Position numbers and translations under genes: made by a program. From Lysobacter sp. M2-1 (GTDB lineage Bacteria; Pseudomonadota; Gammaproteobacteria; Xanthomonadales; Xanthomonadaceae), in NCBI RefSeq assembly GCF_022662495.1, contig NZ_JAKPBU010000001.1:1550001-1614000 (forward strand): DNA of 64,000 nucleotides. The letters run 5' to 3'. How positions within the stretch are numbered: position 1 is the stretch's first letter; every line of letters starts with the position of its first letter. Shown in pieces: positions 9,511 through 18,538 of this stretch. The notes under the pieces are model-generated. The model worked only from the letters and a program-made list of their open reading frames with translations, was not told where the DNA came from and did not search any database.

Positions 9511-10848
9511 ATGAGCACACAACCCTTCATCGGTGCCAGGGAGTATTTCCCTGGTATCGGCCGCATTCCCTTCGAGGGCCGCGATTCCGACAACCCGCTC
9601 GCGTTCAAGGTGTATGACGCGAACAAGCGCATCGGCGACAAGACCATGGCCGAGCACCTGCGGTTCGCGGTGTGCTACTGGCATACGTTCACCAATGCCG
9701 GCCACGACCCGTTCGGCCCGGGCACCCGCAGGTTCCCGTGGGAAGCCGGTTCTTCCATGGCCACCGCCGAAGCCAAGGTCGATGCCGCGTTCGAGTTCAT
9801 CACCAAGCTCGGCGTGCCGTATTACTGCTTCCACGACGTCGATCTGGCGCCGGACGCCGAAGATATCGGCGAGTACGAGAAGAACCTCAGGCACATGGTC
9901 GCCAAGGCCAAGGAGCGCCAGCAGGCCACCGGGGTGAAGCTGCTGTGGGGCACGGCCAACCTGTTTTCGCATCCGCGCTACATGAACGGCGCGGCGACCA
10001 ATCCCGATTTCAATGTCGTCGCCCGCGCGGCGGTGCAGGTCAAGGCCGCGCTCGACGCCACGGTCGAGCTCGGCGGTGAGCATTACGTCTTCTGGGGCGG
10101 CCGCGAAGGCTACGCCTGCCTGCACAACACCGACATGAAGCGCGAGCTGGACCATTTCGCGCGCTTCCTGTCCATGGCCCGCGACTACGGCCGCCTCATC
10201 GGCTTCGAGGGGTATTACTTCATCGAACCCAAGCCGATGGAGCCGATGAAGCACCAATACGACTTCGACAGCGCCACCGTCGCCGGCTTTCTGCGCGAGC
10301 ACGGCCTGGACAAGGACTTCAAGCTCAATATCGAAGCCAACCACGCCACGCTCTCGGGCCACACCTTCGAACACGACCTGCAGGTCGCCTCCGACCATGA
10401 CCTGCTCGGCAGCATCGACGCCAACCGCGGCAACCCGCAGAACGGCTGGGACACCGACCAGTTCCCGACCGATCTGTACGACACCGTCGGCGCGATGATG
10501 GTGGTGCTGCGCCAGGGCGGCCTGGTCGGCGGCCTGAACTTCGACGCCAAGGCGCGGCGCGAATCGACCGACATGGAGGATCTGTTCATCGCCCACATCG
10601 GCGGAATGGATGCGTTCGCGCGCGGACTGGAAGTTGCGCACGGGTTGCTGACCGCATCTCCCTGGGAGCAGTGGCGCAAGGACCGGTACGCCAGCTTCGA
10701 TGGTGGTGCCGGCAGGGACTTCGCCGACGGCAAGCTGTCGCTGGCCGAGCTGCACGCGCTGGCGGTGAGGAATGCCGAGCCGAGGCAGATCAGCGGCAAG
10801 CAGGAGCGCTACGAGAACCTGTTGAACCAGTATCTGCTGAAGGTTTGA
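9511..10848 (+). CDS. xylA: Xylose isomerase
   Basis: This 445-residue group II (long form) enzyme converts D-xylose to D-xylulose. All expected catalytic and metal residues are visible: His108 and Asp111 in CFHDVDLAP, Glu239/Lys241 in FIEPKPMEP, Glu275/His278 in [12 protein letters not shown], Asp303, Asp314/Asp316 in GWDTDQFP, and Asp346 in NFDAKARR. The spacing is that of E. coli XylA shifted by seven residues. The ATG at 9511 gives the normal length; the longer in-frame reading back to 8749 runs antiphase through xylB and is not real. It is the second gene of the xylBA operon. Confidence 0.96.
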   Translation: MSTQPFIGAREYFPGIGRIPFEGRDSDNPLAFKVYDANKRIGDKTMAEHLRFAVCYWHTFTNAGHDPFGPGTRRFPWEAGSSMATAEAKVDAAFEFITKLGVPYYCFHDVDLAPDAEDIGEYEKNLRHMVAKAKERQQATGVKLLWGTANLFSHPRYMNGAATNPDFNVVARAAVQVKAALDATVELGGEHYVFWGGREGYACLHNTDMKRELDHFARFLSMARDYGRLIGFEGYYFIEPKPMEPMKHQYDFDSATVAGFLREHGLDKDFKLNIEANHATLSGHTFEHDLQVASDHDLLGSIDANRGNPQNGWDTDQFPTDLYDTVGAMMVVLRQGGLVGGLNFDAKARRESTDMEDLFIAHIGGMDAFARGLEVAHGLLTASPWEQWRKDRYASFDGGAGRDFADGKLSLAELHALAVRNAEPRQISGKQERYENLLNQYLLKV

Positions 10849-10862
10849 GTTGCGAGGTGAGC

Positions 10863-10886
10863 CCTTCCCCGCAAGCGCGGGGAAGG
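10863..10886. terminator. Ten-bp GC hairpin after xylA
   Basis: CCTTCCCCGC and GCGGGGAAGG form a perfect 10-bp stem around AAGC, 14 bases after the xylA stop. It has no T-run on either strand, so it could be a terminator or a REP-like extragenic palindrome. The rest of 10849-11210 shows no gene. Confidence 0.5.
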
Positions 10887-11210
10887 CATGGACGGGAAGT
10901 TGTGGAAGGCGGCTTGTCCCGCACTTCAGCCTCCTAGCCCTTCCTGCAAACGGCGGAAGAAGCGGTGGATCGCGTGGTGAGCGGCGTCCGCGGGGCATGC
11001 GGATGCAGGGGTTTGACCACTACCAGGGAAGCAGCGGGCATGCGCAGCGCAATGCTTGGAAGTGCCACCTCTACGAACAGCGTGGCGAACATCCGCTTCA
11101 TCGTTTCCGCCGCTGCTCGCGGTTATCGGACTGGCCAGTGCTCATGTGGAGGGCTGGGCACGCAGCTTCATGCCACCGACCACAGGCGCATTCCGCCCGC
11201 TGCGTCCCGG

Positions 11211-12299
11211 TCAGGCTCCGCTCCTCGTACCCGAGGTGCGCGCAGCCACCGAACCACGCTTGACCAGCACGTGCGCCACGACGTGGTCGACCACCACGCG
11301 CGTGTGTTGTTCCTTGCCCCGAATACTGCGCTGCAGGATGTTGACGGCCAGGTCCGCCATCGAGGCGACGGGCTGGTGGATCGTGGTGAGTTCCGGCCAG
11401 ACATTGGTTGCGGCCGACGTATCGTCGAAGCCGACCACCGACAGGTCGCGCGGAACATCGAGCCCGCGACGGTGCGCCACCGAAACCACGGCTGCGGCCA
11501 TGTCGTCGTTGCTGGCGAAGATCGCGGTGGGCGCCTTGCGACGGGCCAGCAGCTTTTCCGCGGCTTCCAGCCCGGACCGGTAGGTGTAGTAACCCTGTTG
11601 GACCAGGGAGTCATCGAGGTCGATGCCGGCCTCGCCCAATGCAGCCACATAGCCCTGGTAGCGCAGTTCGCTCGCGGTCTGGTTGGGGTGCCCCTTGATG
11701 TAGCCGATGCGGGTGTGGCCCAGCGCGGCCAGGTACGCGGTGATTTCCTTGCTTGCATGGAAGTCGTCGATGCGTACGCAGGAAATATCGTCGCTGGAGC
11801 GTCCCGACGCGATCGCCACCACCGGAATGCCGGCGCCGACCAGCTCGGAAACCACCGGCCTGGATTCGCACAGCGGCGGTGGCAGGATCACGCCGGCGAC
11901 GCGCTTGGCGAGCATGCGCGCGGCGTGGCGCTGGGACTTGGCATCGGCCTCGTCCCAGGCCTCGATCACCAGTTGGGTCGCGGTGCGCGCGGTGCCTCGC
12001 AGCGCGCCCACCAGCAGCTCGCTGAGGTATGCGCCGCTGGGGTTGGTGTAGATCAGGCCGATGCGGGTGGCCTGGGCGGCGGCAAGCGAACTGGCGGCGA
12101 GGTTGGGTGTGTACCCCAGTTCCTCGACCGCGCGCATCACCCGCTCGCGCGTCGACTCACGCACATTGCTGGTGTTGTTGACCACACGCGATACGGTCAT
12201 CGGCGATACGCTGGCGTGGGCCGCCACTTCGTCGATCGTGACCGCGTGGCCCCTGCGACGAACCGATTTCCGGGACTTTGCTTTCTTGACGTTCCCCAA
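11211..12299 (-). CDS. xylR: LacI-family repressor of xylan/xylose genes
   Basis: This 362-residue LacI/GalR protein has its helix-turn-helix at about residues 16-65 (VTIDEVAAHASVSPMTVSRV, then the hinge helix LGYTPNLAASSLA). A periplasmic-binding-protein-like sugar domain follows, with IGLIYTNPSGAYLSELLVGA and the FASNDDMAAAV and LSVVGFDDT motifs of the family. I start at the TTG at 12299 because GGAGGG lies seven bases upstream and it gives a basic N-terminal arm as in other XylRs; the frame is open back to 12392 without a better signal. It is divergent from the GH67 gene. Xanthomonas XylR represses xylose and xylan genes until xylose-type sugars bind, and the boxes at 7814, 12445 and 29442-29477 fit that role. 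Confidence 0.9.
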   Translation of the reverse strand: MGNVKKAKSRKSVRRRGHAVTIDEVAAHASVSPMTVSRVVNNTSNVRESTRERVMRAVEELGYTPNLAASSLAAAQATRIGLIYTNPSGAYLSELLVGALRGTARTATQLVIEAWDEADAKSQRHAARMLAKRVAGVILPPPLCESRPVVSELVGAGIPVVAIASGRSSDDISCVRIDDFHASKEITAYLAALGHTRIGYIKGHPNQTASELRYQGYVAALGEAGIDLDDSLVQQGYYTYRSGLEAAEKLLARRKAPTAIFASNDDMAAAVVSVAHRRGLDVPRDLSVVGFDDTSAATNVWPELTTIHQPVASMADLAVNILQRSIRGKEQHTRVVVDHVVAHVLVKRGSVAARTSGTRSGA

Positions 12300-12444
12300 A
12301 GCTCGTCCCTCCAGGTGTGCGATGGCCGCAGTCGCAATCGAAAATCGCCGCCGCGCCGGCCGGATCGTGCAAGGCAAGAACCGGCAAGGCATAAGCCGGC
12401 AGCACGCAAAGGCGACGCGACGCGAGGCATGACGGTATTGGCCA

Positions 12445-12458
12445 TGTTAGCGGGTACC
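12445..12458. promoter_or_regulatory. Degenerate XylR-type box before the GH67 gene
   Basis: TGTTAGCG is a perfect left half of the xylB operator, but the right half reads GGTACC instead of CTAACA. The site lies 71 bases before the GH67 start and 146 bases before xylR, close to the 79-base spacing seen at xylB. It could serve the GH67 operon, xylR autoregulation, or both. Confidence 0.5.
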
Positions 12459-12529
12459 GGCTGGACCGGCGACATGGCGCGCCGAGCCGCGAGCCGGGCG
12501 GACGCGATGAGGATGGACGGGCAGGGCAG

Positions 12530-14743
12530 ATGAAGGAACCGCTCGCACTGCAACCCGCGCCCGGCCGCCGCTACGGCACTTTCGCATTGAGCCGGGTTCT
12601 GGTTGCAGGCGCGGTGGTGCTGGCCTCGATCCTGCCCGTGCAGCAGCTGCGCGCCGAGGACGGCTACGAGCTGTGGCTGCGTTACCGGCCGGTCGAATCC
12701 GCGCATGCAGGCGAGTACCGCGGTGCCGTCATGCAGCTGGTCGCGGCTGCCACGACGCCAACGCAGATCGTTACGCGCGCGGAGCTGCGGCGCGGCCTGG
12801 GGGGATTGCTCGGTGCCGCCGTGCCGCTGTCGGACGTGGTTACATCCAATGGCGCGCTCATCGTCGGCACGCCGGCCTCGTCGCCGCTGGTCGGGAAGCT
12901 GGAGCTCGACACCGACCAACTCGGCGGCGACGGTTATCTCATCCGCAGCGTCATCGTCGACGGACATCGGGCGACGGTGATTGCGGCGAACGATGACCTC
13001 GGCGCGCTGTACGGCGCCTTCCACTTCCTGCGCCTGCTGCAGACGCGGCAATCGCTCGATCGGATCGACGTGCGCGTAATCCCTCGGATCAAGCTGCGCG
13101 TGCTCAACCACTGGGACAATCTCGACGGCCATGTCGAACGCGGCTACGCCGGGGCCTCGATCTGGGACTGGCACAAACTGCCCGACTGGGTGGATCCGCG
13201 CTACACCGATTACGCGCGCGCCAACGCCTCGCTCGGCATCAACGGCACCGTGCTGAACAACGTCAATTCCAACGCGCTCAGCCTCACGCCGATGTACCTG
13301 GCGAAGGCGGCCGCGCTGGCGAACGTGTTGCGTCCCTATGGCATCCGCGTCTATCTCAGCGCGCGCTTCTCCGCGCCGAAGGAAATCGGCGGACTGAAGA
13401 CCGCCGACCCGCTCGATTCGGCGGTGCGACGGTGGTGGAAGGACAAGGCGGACGAGATCTACAAGACGATCCCGGACTTCGGCGGGTTCCTGGTCAAGGC
13501 CAACTCCGAAGGCCAGCCCGGTCCGCAGGATTACGGTCGCAGCCACGCTGACGGCGCCAACATGCTCGCCGACGCGCTCGCTCCGCACGGGGGCGTGGTG
13601 ATGTGGCGCGCCTTCGTCTATTCCAGCGAACAGCCCGACGACCGCGCCAAGCAGGCCTATACCGAGTTCGTGCCGCTGGACGGCAAGTTCCGCGACAACG
13701 TGATCGTGCAGGTGAAGAACGGCGCCATCGACTTCCAGCCGCGCGAGCCGTTCCATCCGCTGTTCGGCGCGATGCCGAAGACGCCGCTGATGATGGAGTT
13801 CCAGATCACCAAGGAATACCTCGGCTTCGCGACCCACCTGGCCTACCTCGGCACGCTGTACCAGGAGACGCTCCAGTCCGACACGATGGCGCAGGGCCAG
13901 GGCTCGACCGTGGCCCGGGTGATCGACGGGTCGCTGCACGGCCACAAAGTCACGGGCATGGCCGGTGTCGCCAACATCGGCACCGACCGCAACTGGAGCG
14001 GCTCGCATTTCGACCAGGCCAACTGGTACGCCTACGGTCGGCTCGCCTGGGATCCATCGCAGTCCTCGCGCGAGATCGCCCGGGACTGGGTCCGGATGAC
14101 CTTCTCGAACGACCAGCCCTTCGTGGACTCCGTTGTCGACATGATGATGGGTTCGCGCGAAGCGGTGGTCGATTACATGACGCCGCTTGGCCTGCACCAC
14201 CTGATGGGCCGCGACCATCATTACGGCCCCGGCCCGTGGGTCGCCGGCGGACCGCGTGCCGACTGGACCTCGGTCTACTACCACCGCGCCGACCGAAACG
14301 GCATCGGGTTCGACCGCAGCGCAACGGGCAGCAATGCCGTTGCGCAATACGCGCCGCCACTGGCGGACAGCTTCGGCGATGTGAAGCGAGTACCGGAGCA
14401 GTTCCTGCTGTGGTTCCACCATCTGCCCTGGGATTACCGCACCCGGTCCGGGCGCCCGCTCTGGGACGAACTGGTGCACCGCTACACGCGCGGCGTGAAC
14501 GAAGTGAAGAAGATGCGCACGACCTGGGACGGCCTGCGCGGTCATGTCGACGCCGAACGCCATGCACAGGTCGCGGCCTTCCTCGCGATCCAGCAGAAGG
14601 AAGCGCAGTGGTGGCGCGACGCCAGCATCGCCTACTTCCAGCGCATCAATGGATTGCCGCTGCCGCCAGGATACGCGCCGCCGGCGCAGCCGCTCGAGTA
14701 CTACGAAGCGCTCTCATTTCCATATGCTCCGGGGAATGGGTGA
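12530..14743 (+). CDS. aguA: Alpha-glucuronidase, GH67
   Basis: This 737-residue GH67 enzyme removes 4-O-methyl-glucuronic acid from the non-reducing end of xylo-oligosaccharides. The acid catalyst is Glu327 (KANSEGQPGP). The two candidate bases are Asp401 (GAIDFQPREP) and Glu429 (ITKEYLG). Their spacing equals that of characterised GH67 enzymes. A late signal peptide, with hydrophobic core at about residues 21-36 and cleavage near LRA, suggests a periplasmic enzyme. The stop overlaps the next start (TGATG), so it is translationally coupled to the esterase gene. It heads the periplasmic xylan-debranching genes and is divergent from xylR. Confidence 0.95.
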   Translation: MKEPLALQPAPGRRYGTFALSRVLVAGAVVLASILPVQQLRAEDGYELWLRYRPVESAHAGEYRGAVMQLVAAATTPTQIVTRAELRRGLGGLLGAAVPLSDVVTSNGALIVGTPASSPLVGKLELDTDQLGGDGYLIRSVIVDGHRATVIAANDDLGALYGAFHFLRLLQTRQSLDRIDVRVIPRIKLRVLNHWDNLDGHVERGYAGASIWDWHKLPDWVDPRYTDYARANASLGINGTVLNNVNSNALSLTPMYLAKAAALANVLRPYGIRVYLSARFSAPKEIGGLKTADPLDSAVRRWWKDKADEIYKTIPDFGGFLVKANSEGQPGPQDYGRSHADGANMLADALAPHGGVVMWRAFVYSSEQPDDRAKQAYTEFVPLDGKFRDNVIVQVKNGAIDFQPREPFHPLFGAMPKTPLMMEFQITKEYLGFATHLAYLGTLYQETLQSDTMAQGQGSTVARVIDGSLHGHKVTGMAGVANIGTDRNWSGSHFDQANWYAYGRLAWDPSQSSREIARDWVRMTFSNDQPFVDSVVDMMMGSREAVVDYMTPLGLHHLMGRDHHYGPGPWVAGGPRADWTSVYYHRADRNGIGFDRSATGSNAVAQYAPPLADSFGDVKRVPEQFLLWFHHLPWDYRTRSGRPLWDELVHRYTRGVNEVKKMRTTWDGLRGHVDAERHAQVAAFLAIQQKEAQWWRDASIAYFQRINGLPLPPGYAPPAQPLEYYEALSFPYAPGNG

Positions 14744-16746
14744 TGGCCAGGGCCTTGCTCTCGAAGGTACTGTCTATGTGCTCCGCGGCGGGTGCGCTGC
14801 TGGCGGTTTCGCTGTGCTCTGCGCTTCCCGCGCATGCAGCCGGAGGCGACGCAGCGCTCCTGCACGCGATGTTCCAGGACCACGCCGTGCTGCAGCGCGA
14901 CCAGCCGATCCGGATCTGGGGTCGTGCGAGGCCGGCGGAGGAAGTACAGGTCGACTTCGCCGGCCACAAGGCGCGTACCCACGCCGGCGACGATGGGCAC
15001 TGGGAACTGCAGATCCCTGCGCAACAGGCCGGCGGTCCCTATACGCTGACCGCGACCGCAGGCGACAAGGTCCAACGTATCGACGATGTGCTCGTGGGCG
15101 ATGTGTGGCTGTGCTCGGGCCAGTCGAACATGGAGCTGCAGGTACACCGCGCGCTCGACTCGCATTCCGAGATCAGCGGTGCCGGCAGCGAAACCATCCG
15201 CTTGCTCACGGTTCCACAGGCCGGCAGCGCGTTGCCGCAGGAAACCTTCCCCAAGCCGACGCAGTGGATAAAGCTCACGCAGGAGACCGTGCGCGATTTC
15301 TCAGCCACCTGCTACTACTTCGCCCGCGAACTGCAGAAGACCGTCGATGTGCCGATGGGGCTCATCAACGCGGCCTGGGGCGGTTCGCGCATCCAGGCCT
15401 GGATCAGCGGGGATGCCCTGCGCGCCGCCGGTGGGTTCGATGCCGAACTCGACGTACTTGCCCAGTACGCAACCGATCCGGCGACCGCAGCGGGACGCTG
15501 GGGCGAACGCTGGCAGCGGTGGTGGCGGGCGCTCCCCACGGTCGCGCCCGGCGAAGAGCCGTGGAATCCGGAGTACGGCGCCGATGAGGGCTGGGGCGAT
15601 GCGCCGCGCGAACTGGGTGCGTGGGAGCACTGGGGCATCCCGGAGCTGGCCGACTTCAACGGCATGCTCTGGTTCCGCACCACGGTGGAGCTGACCGCCC
15701 AGCAGGCGGCGCAGGAAGCACGGCTTTCGATCGGCGCGGCCGACGAGATCGACGTCACATGGGTCAACGGACGCGCTGTCGGTAGCGCCTATGGCGGCGA
15801 TGCGCGCGAGTACGCCTTGCCGCGCGGCCTGCTGCGCGAGGGGCGGAACATCGTCGCCGTCAGCGTGCTCGATACCTATCGCGAGGGAGGCCTCACCGGT
15901 CCGCATTCGGTACGCGCGCTGCGGTTCGGCGATGGGTCGAGCGTGCCGCTCGATGGCGCGTGGAGATACCGCATCGTGCGGGAAGACGCGAGCCAGGCGC
16001 CGCGCGCACCCTGGCAGACCGTGGCGGGCCTGACCACGCTGCATAACGGCATGATCGCGCCGCTCGGCCGCTACGGCCTGCGCGGCGCGCTCTGGTACCA
16101 GGGCGAATCCAATACCTTCGAGGCCGATGCCTACCGCGACCTGCTGCGCATCCTGCGCAGCGACTGGCGCGCGCGTTTCGGCGCCGGGCTGCCATTGCTG
16201 GTCGTGCAGCTGGCCGCCTACGGCGATGCGCCGACCAAGCCGGTGGAGAGCGGATGGGCGGAACTGCGCGCAGCGCAGCGCGACGTCGCCACCGAGGAAG
16301 CGCGCAGTGCGCTGGCAGTCACCATCGACATCGGCGACCGCTACGACCTGCATCCGCCGAACAAGCAGGAACTCGGGCGCAGGCTCGCGCGCGCGGCGCG
16401 ACACGTCGTTTATGGCGAAAAGCTGCCGCCGTCCGGGCCTGTGCCCCTGTCGGCGCGACGCTTGGCCGAAGCGGGCAAGGGCGACGCGGTCGTGGTCGCG
16501 TTTGGTGATGTCACCAACGGCCTGGTCGCCTACGGCGCCGACGCTCCGATCGGCTTCGAGCTTTGCGGCTCGGACGCCGGCTCCTGCCGCTACGCCGATG
16601 CCGAAATCCGCGGCAACGAGGTGCTCCTGCGCGCGCCGGTCGCGCAGCCCACGCGCGTGCGCTACGGCTGGGCCGACAGCCCGGTCGTTACGTTGTTCGA
16701 CGGCAGCAGGATGCCGGCCGGCCCCTTCGAGATCCATATCCAGTGA
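14743..16746 (+). CDS. Sialate O-acetylesterase-family carbohydrate esterase
   Basis: The 667-residue protein has a signal peptide (ending ALPAHA) and the SGNH-hydrolase fold of the SIAE family. The catalytic Ser126 is in LCSGQSNMEL, the oxyanion block is ALWYQGESN, and the Asp-His pair is in DRYDLHPPNK. A beta-sandwich insertion (about residues 265-360, with WFRTTVELTAQQA) splits the esterase domain, as in long SIAE members. In xylan loci such proteins remove acetyl groups from xylo-oligosaccharides. Neighbouring GH67, GH43 and GH3 genes support deacetylation of xylan rather than sialic acid. Its ATG overlaps the GH67 stop codon by one base. Confidence 0.9.
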   Translation: MARALLSKVLSMCSAAGALLAVSLCSALPAHAAGGDAALLHAMFQDHAVLQRDQPIRIWGRARPAEEVQVDFAGHKARTHAGDDGHWELQIPAQQAGGPYTLTATAGDKVQRIDDVLVGDVWLCSGQSNMELQVHRALDSHSEISGAGSETIRLLTVPQAGSALPQETFPKPTQWIKLTQETVRDFSATCYYFARELQKTVDVPMGLINAAWGGSRIQAWISGDALRAAGGFDAELDVLAQYATDPATAAGRWGERWQRWWRALPTVAPGEEPWNPEYGADEGWGDAPRELGAWEHWGIPELADFNGMLWFRTTVELTAQQAAQEARLSIGAADEIDVTWVNGRAVGSAYGGDAREYALPRGLLREGRNIVAVSVLDTYREGGLTGPHSVRALRFGDGSSVPLDGAWRYRIVREDASQAPRAPWQTVAGLTTLHNGMIAPLGRYGLRGALWYQGESNTFEADAYRDLLRILRSDWRARFGAGLPLLVVQLAAYGDAPTKPVESGWAELRAAQRDVATEEARSALAVTIDIGDRYDLHPPNKQELGRRLARAARHVVYGEKLPPSGPVPLSARRLAEAGKGDAVVVAFGDVTNGLVAYGADAPIGFELCGSDAGSCRYADAEIRGNEVLLRAPVAQPTRVRYGWADSPVVTLFDGSRMPAGPFEIHIQ

Positions 16747-16852
16747 TCAGCTCAAGCAACCCATCCAGGCGAGTCCTTCCACGATGAGCGCAGCATCCCG
16801 CACCGAATCCACCTTCCATCGCTCGTCGAACCGATGCGGGACGGGCGAGGCA

Positions 16853-18523
16853 ATGAAGCAACGCCTGAAGGCGATATCCCTCCTGCTCTTCGCGCTGGCT
16901 GGCACGGCTCAGGCACGCGAACCGGTACTGTTCGACTGGTTCGAGTACCGCGGCAACGACAAGGCGTTCGAGCAGCCGCTCCCGCCGGGTCATTACCGCA
17001 ACCCGGTGCTGGCCGGGTTCCATCCCGACCCGGCCGTGACCCGTGCCGGCGACAAGTTCTACCTCGTCAACTCGACATTCACCTACTACCCCGGCATCCC
17101 GGTGTTCGAGAGCGAGGATCTCGTGCACTGGAAGCAGATCGGCAACGTGATCGAACGGCCATCGCAGCTCGACTTCGATGGTCTGGACGTATCGCGTGGC
17201 GTGTTCGCACCCACGATCGCCTTCCATGACGGCATCTTCTACGTCGCCAATACCGCGGTGGACAGCGGCGGCAACTACATCGCCACCGCGACCGATCCCG
17301 CAGGCCCCTGGTCCGATCCGATCTGGCTGCCGACCATCGGCGGCATCGACCCCTCGCTGTTCTTTGACGACGACGGCAAGGTCTACATCCTCAACAACGA
17401 TGCGCCGGAGGGCACGCCGCGCTACGACGGCCATCGCGCGATCTGGATGCAGGAATTCGATCTCGCCGCGCGCAAGCCCATCGGCCCGCGCAAGGTGATG
17501 ATCGATGGCGGCGTCGATCCTTCGACCAATCCGATCTGGATCGAAGGCCCGCACATCTACAAGCGCGAAGGCTGGTACTACCTGGTCTGCGCCGAGGGCG
17601 GCACTTCGGTCAACCATTCGCAGGTGGTGCTGCGCAGCCGCAAGGTGTGGGGACCGTACGTACCCTACGAGCACAACCCGATCCTGACCCAGCGCGACCT
17701 GGCCGCCGATCGCGAGGGCCCGGTGATCAATGCCGGCCATGCCGACCTGGTCGAGGGACTGGACGGCCGCTGGTGGGCGATTTTCCTCGCCAGTCGCGCC
17801 TACGACCAGGGGCACTACAACACCGGGCGCGAGACCTTCCTGTTGCCGGTCGAATGGAAGGACGGATGGCCGGTGATCCTCGAAAACGGCCTGGCGATTC
17901 CCCAGGTCGCGAAAGCGCCCTCGTTCATGCGCGGAGAAGCGAAGCAAGCACCGATGAGCGGCAACTTCGTCTGGCGCGACGAATTCGACACACCGCAGCT
18001 CGATCGCGCATGGATGCACGTGCGGGTACCGAAGCAGCCGTGGGCCGACCTGCGCGCGCACCCGGGACGCCTGGCGATCCACCCGCTTGCGGAAGGCCTG
18101 GACACGCTGCGCAATCCTTCCTTCCTCGCGCGCCGACAGCAGCACATCGCCTTCGAGGCCAGCACGGCGCTGGCGATACCGGACGATCCCGGTACCGTGG
18201 CCGGCATCGCCGCGTTCCAGAGTGAGATGCACTGGTATTTCCTGGGCGTGCGCCGCGCGGGCAGGGGTGCAACGGTGTTCCTCGAAAAGCGTGCGGGAAA
18301 GGCCGTAGAAACCCTCGCCACGGCGAAGATCGCGCCCGGCGAAGCGCTCAAGCTGAAGATCGCTGGCAACGGCGGCGCCTATTCGTTCGCGCACGATGCC
18401 GACGGCAAGGGATGGAAGTGGCTGGTACGGGGCGACGACGGCACGATTCTCAGCACCGAAGTCGCCGGTGGTTTCGTCGGTGCGACGGTCGGGCCGTATG
18501 CGCGCGTCGAGCCAAAACAATAG
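16853..18523 (+). CDS. Exported GH43 beta-xylosidase/arabinofuranosidase
   Basis: The 556-residue protein begins with a signal peptide (MKQRLKAISLLLFALAGTAQA). The five-blade GH43 domain spans about residues 40-345. The general base Asp is in AGFHPDPAVTR, the pKa-modulating Asp in GGIDPSLFFDDDG, and the catalytic acid Glu in IWIEGPHIYKREG. A C-terminal beta-sandwich of the GH43_C2/DUF1349 type (starting NFVWRDEFDTPQLDRAW) follows. Substrate preference, xylosidase or alpha-L-arabinofuranosidase, cannot be fixed by eye. It acts in the periplasm on debranched oligomers and is in line with the esterase and GH3 genes. The ATG at 16853 follows GGGCGAGGC. Confidence 0.92.
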   Translation: MKQRLKAISLLLFALAGTAQAREPVLFDWFEYRGNDKAFEQPLPPGHYRNPVLAGFHPDPAVTRAGDKFYLVNSTFTYYPGIPVFESEDLVHWKQIGNVIERPSQLDFDGLDVSRGVFAPTIAFHDGIFYVANTAVDSGGNYIATATDPAGPWSDPIWLPTIGGIDPSLFFDDDGKVYILNNDAPEGTPRYDGHRAIWMQEFDLAARKPIGPRKVMIDGGVDPSTNPIWIEGPHIYKREGWYYLVCAEGGTSVNHSQVVLRSRKVWGPYVPYEHNPILTQRDLAADREGPVINAGHADLVEGLDGRWWAIFLASRAYDQGHYNTGRETFLLPVEWKDGWPVILENGLAIPQVAKAPSFMRGEAKQAPMSGNFVWRDEFDTPQLDRAWMHVRVPKQPWADLRAHPGRLAIHPLAEGLDTLRNPSFLARRQQHIAFEASTALAIPDDPGTVAGIAAFQSEMHWYFLGVRRAGRGATVFLEKRAGKAVETLATAKIAPGEALKLKIAGNGGAYSFAHDADGKGWKWLVRGDDGTILSTEVAGGFVGATVGPYARVEPKQ

Positions 18524-18538
18524 ACATGGGAGAAGCAG

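Noticed and set aside
12197-14563. 788-residue frame antisense to the GH67 gene
   Set aside because: It covers a well supported enzyme on the other strand and has no recognisable domain.
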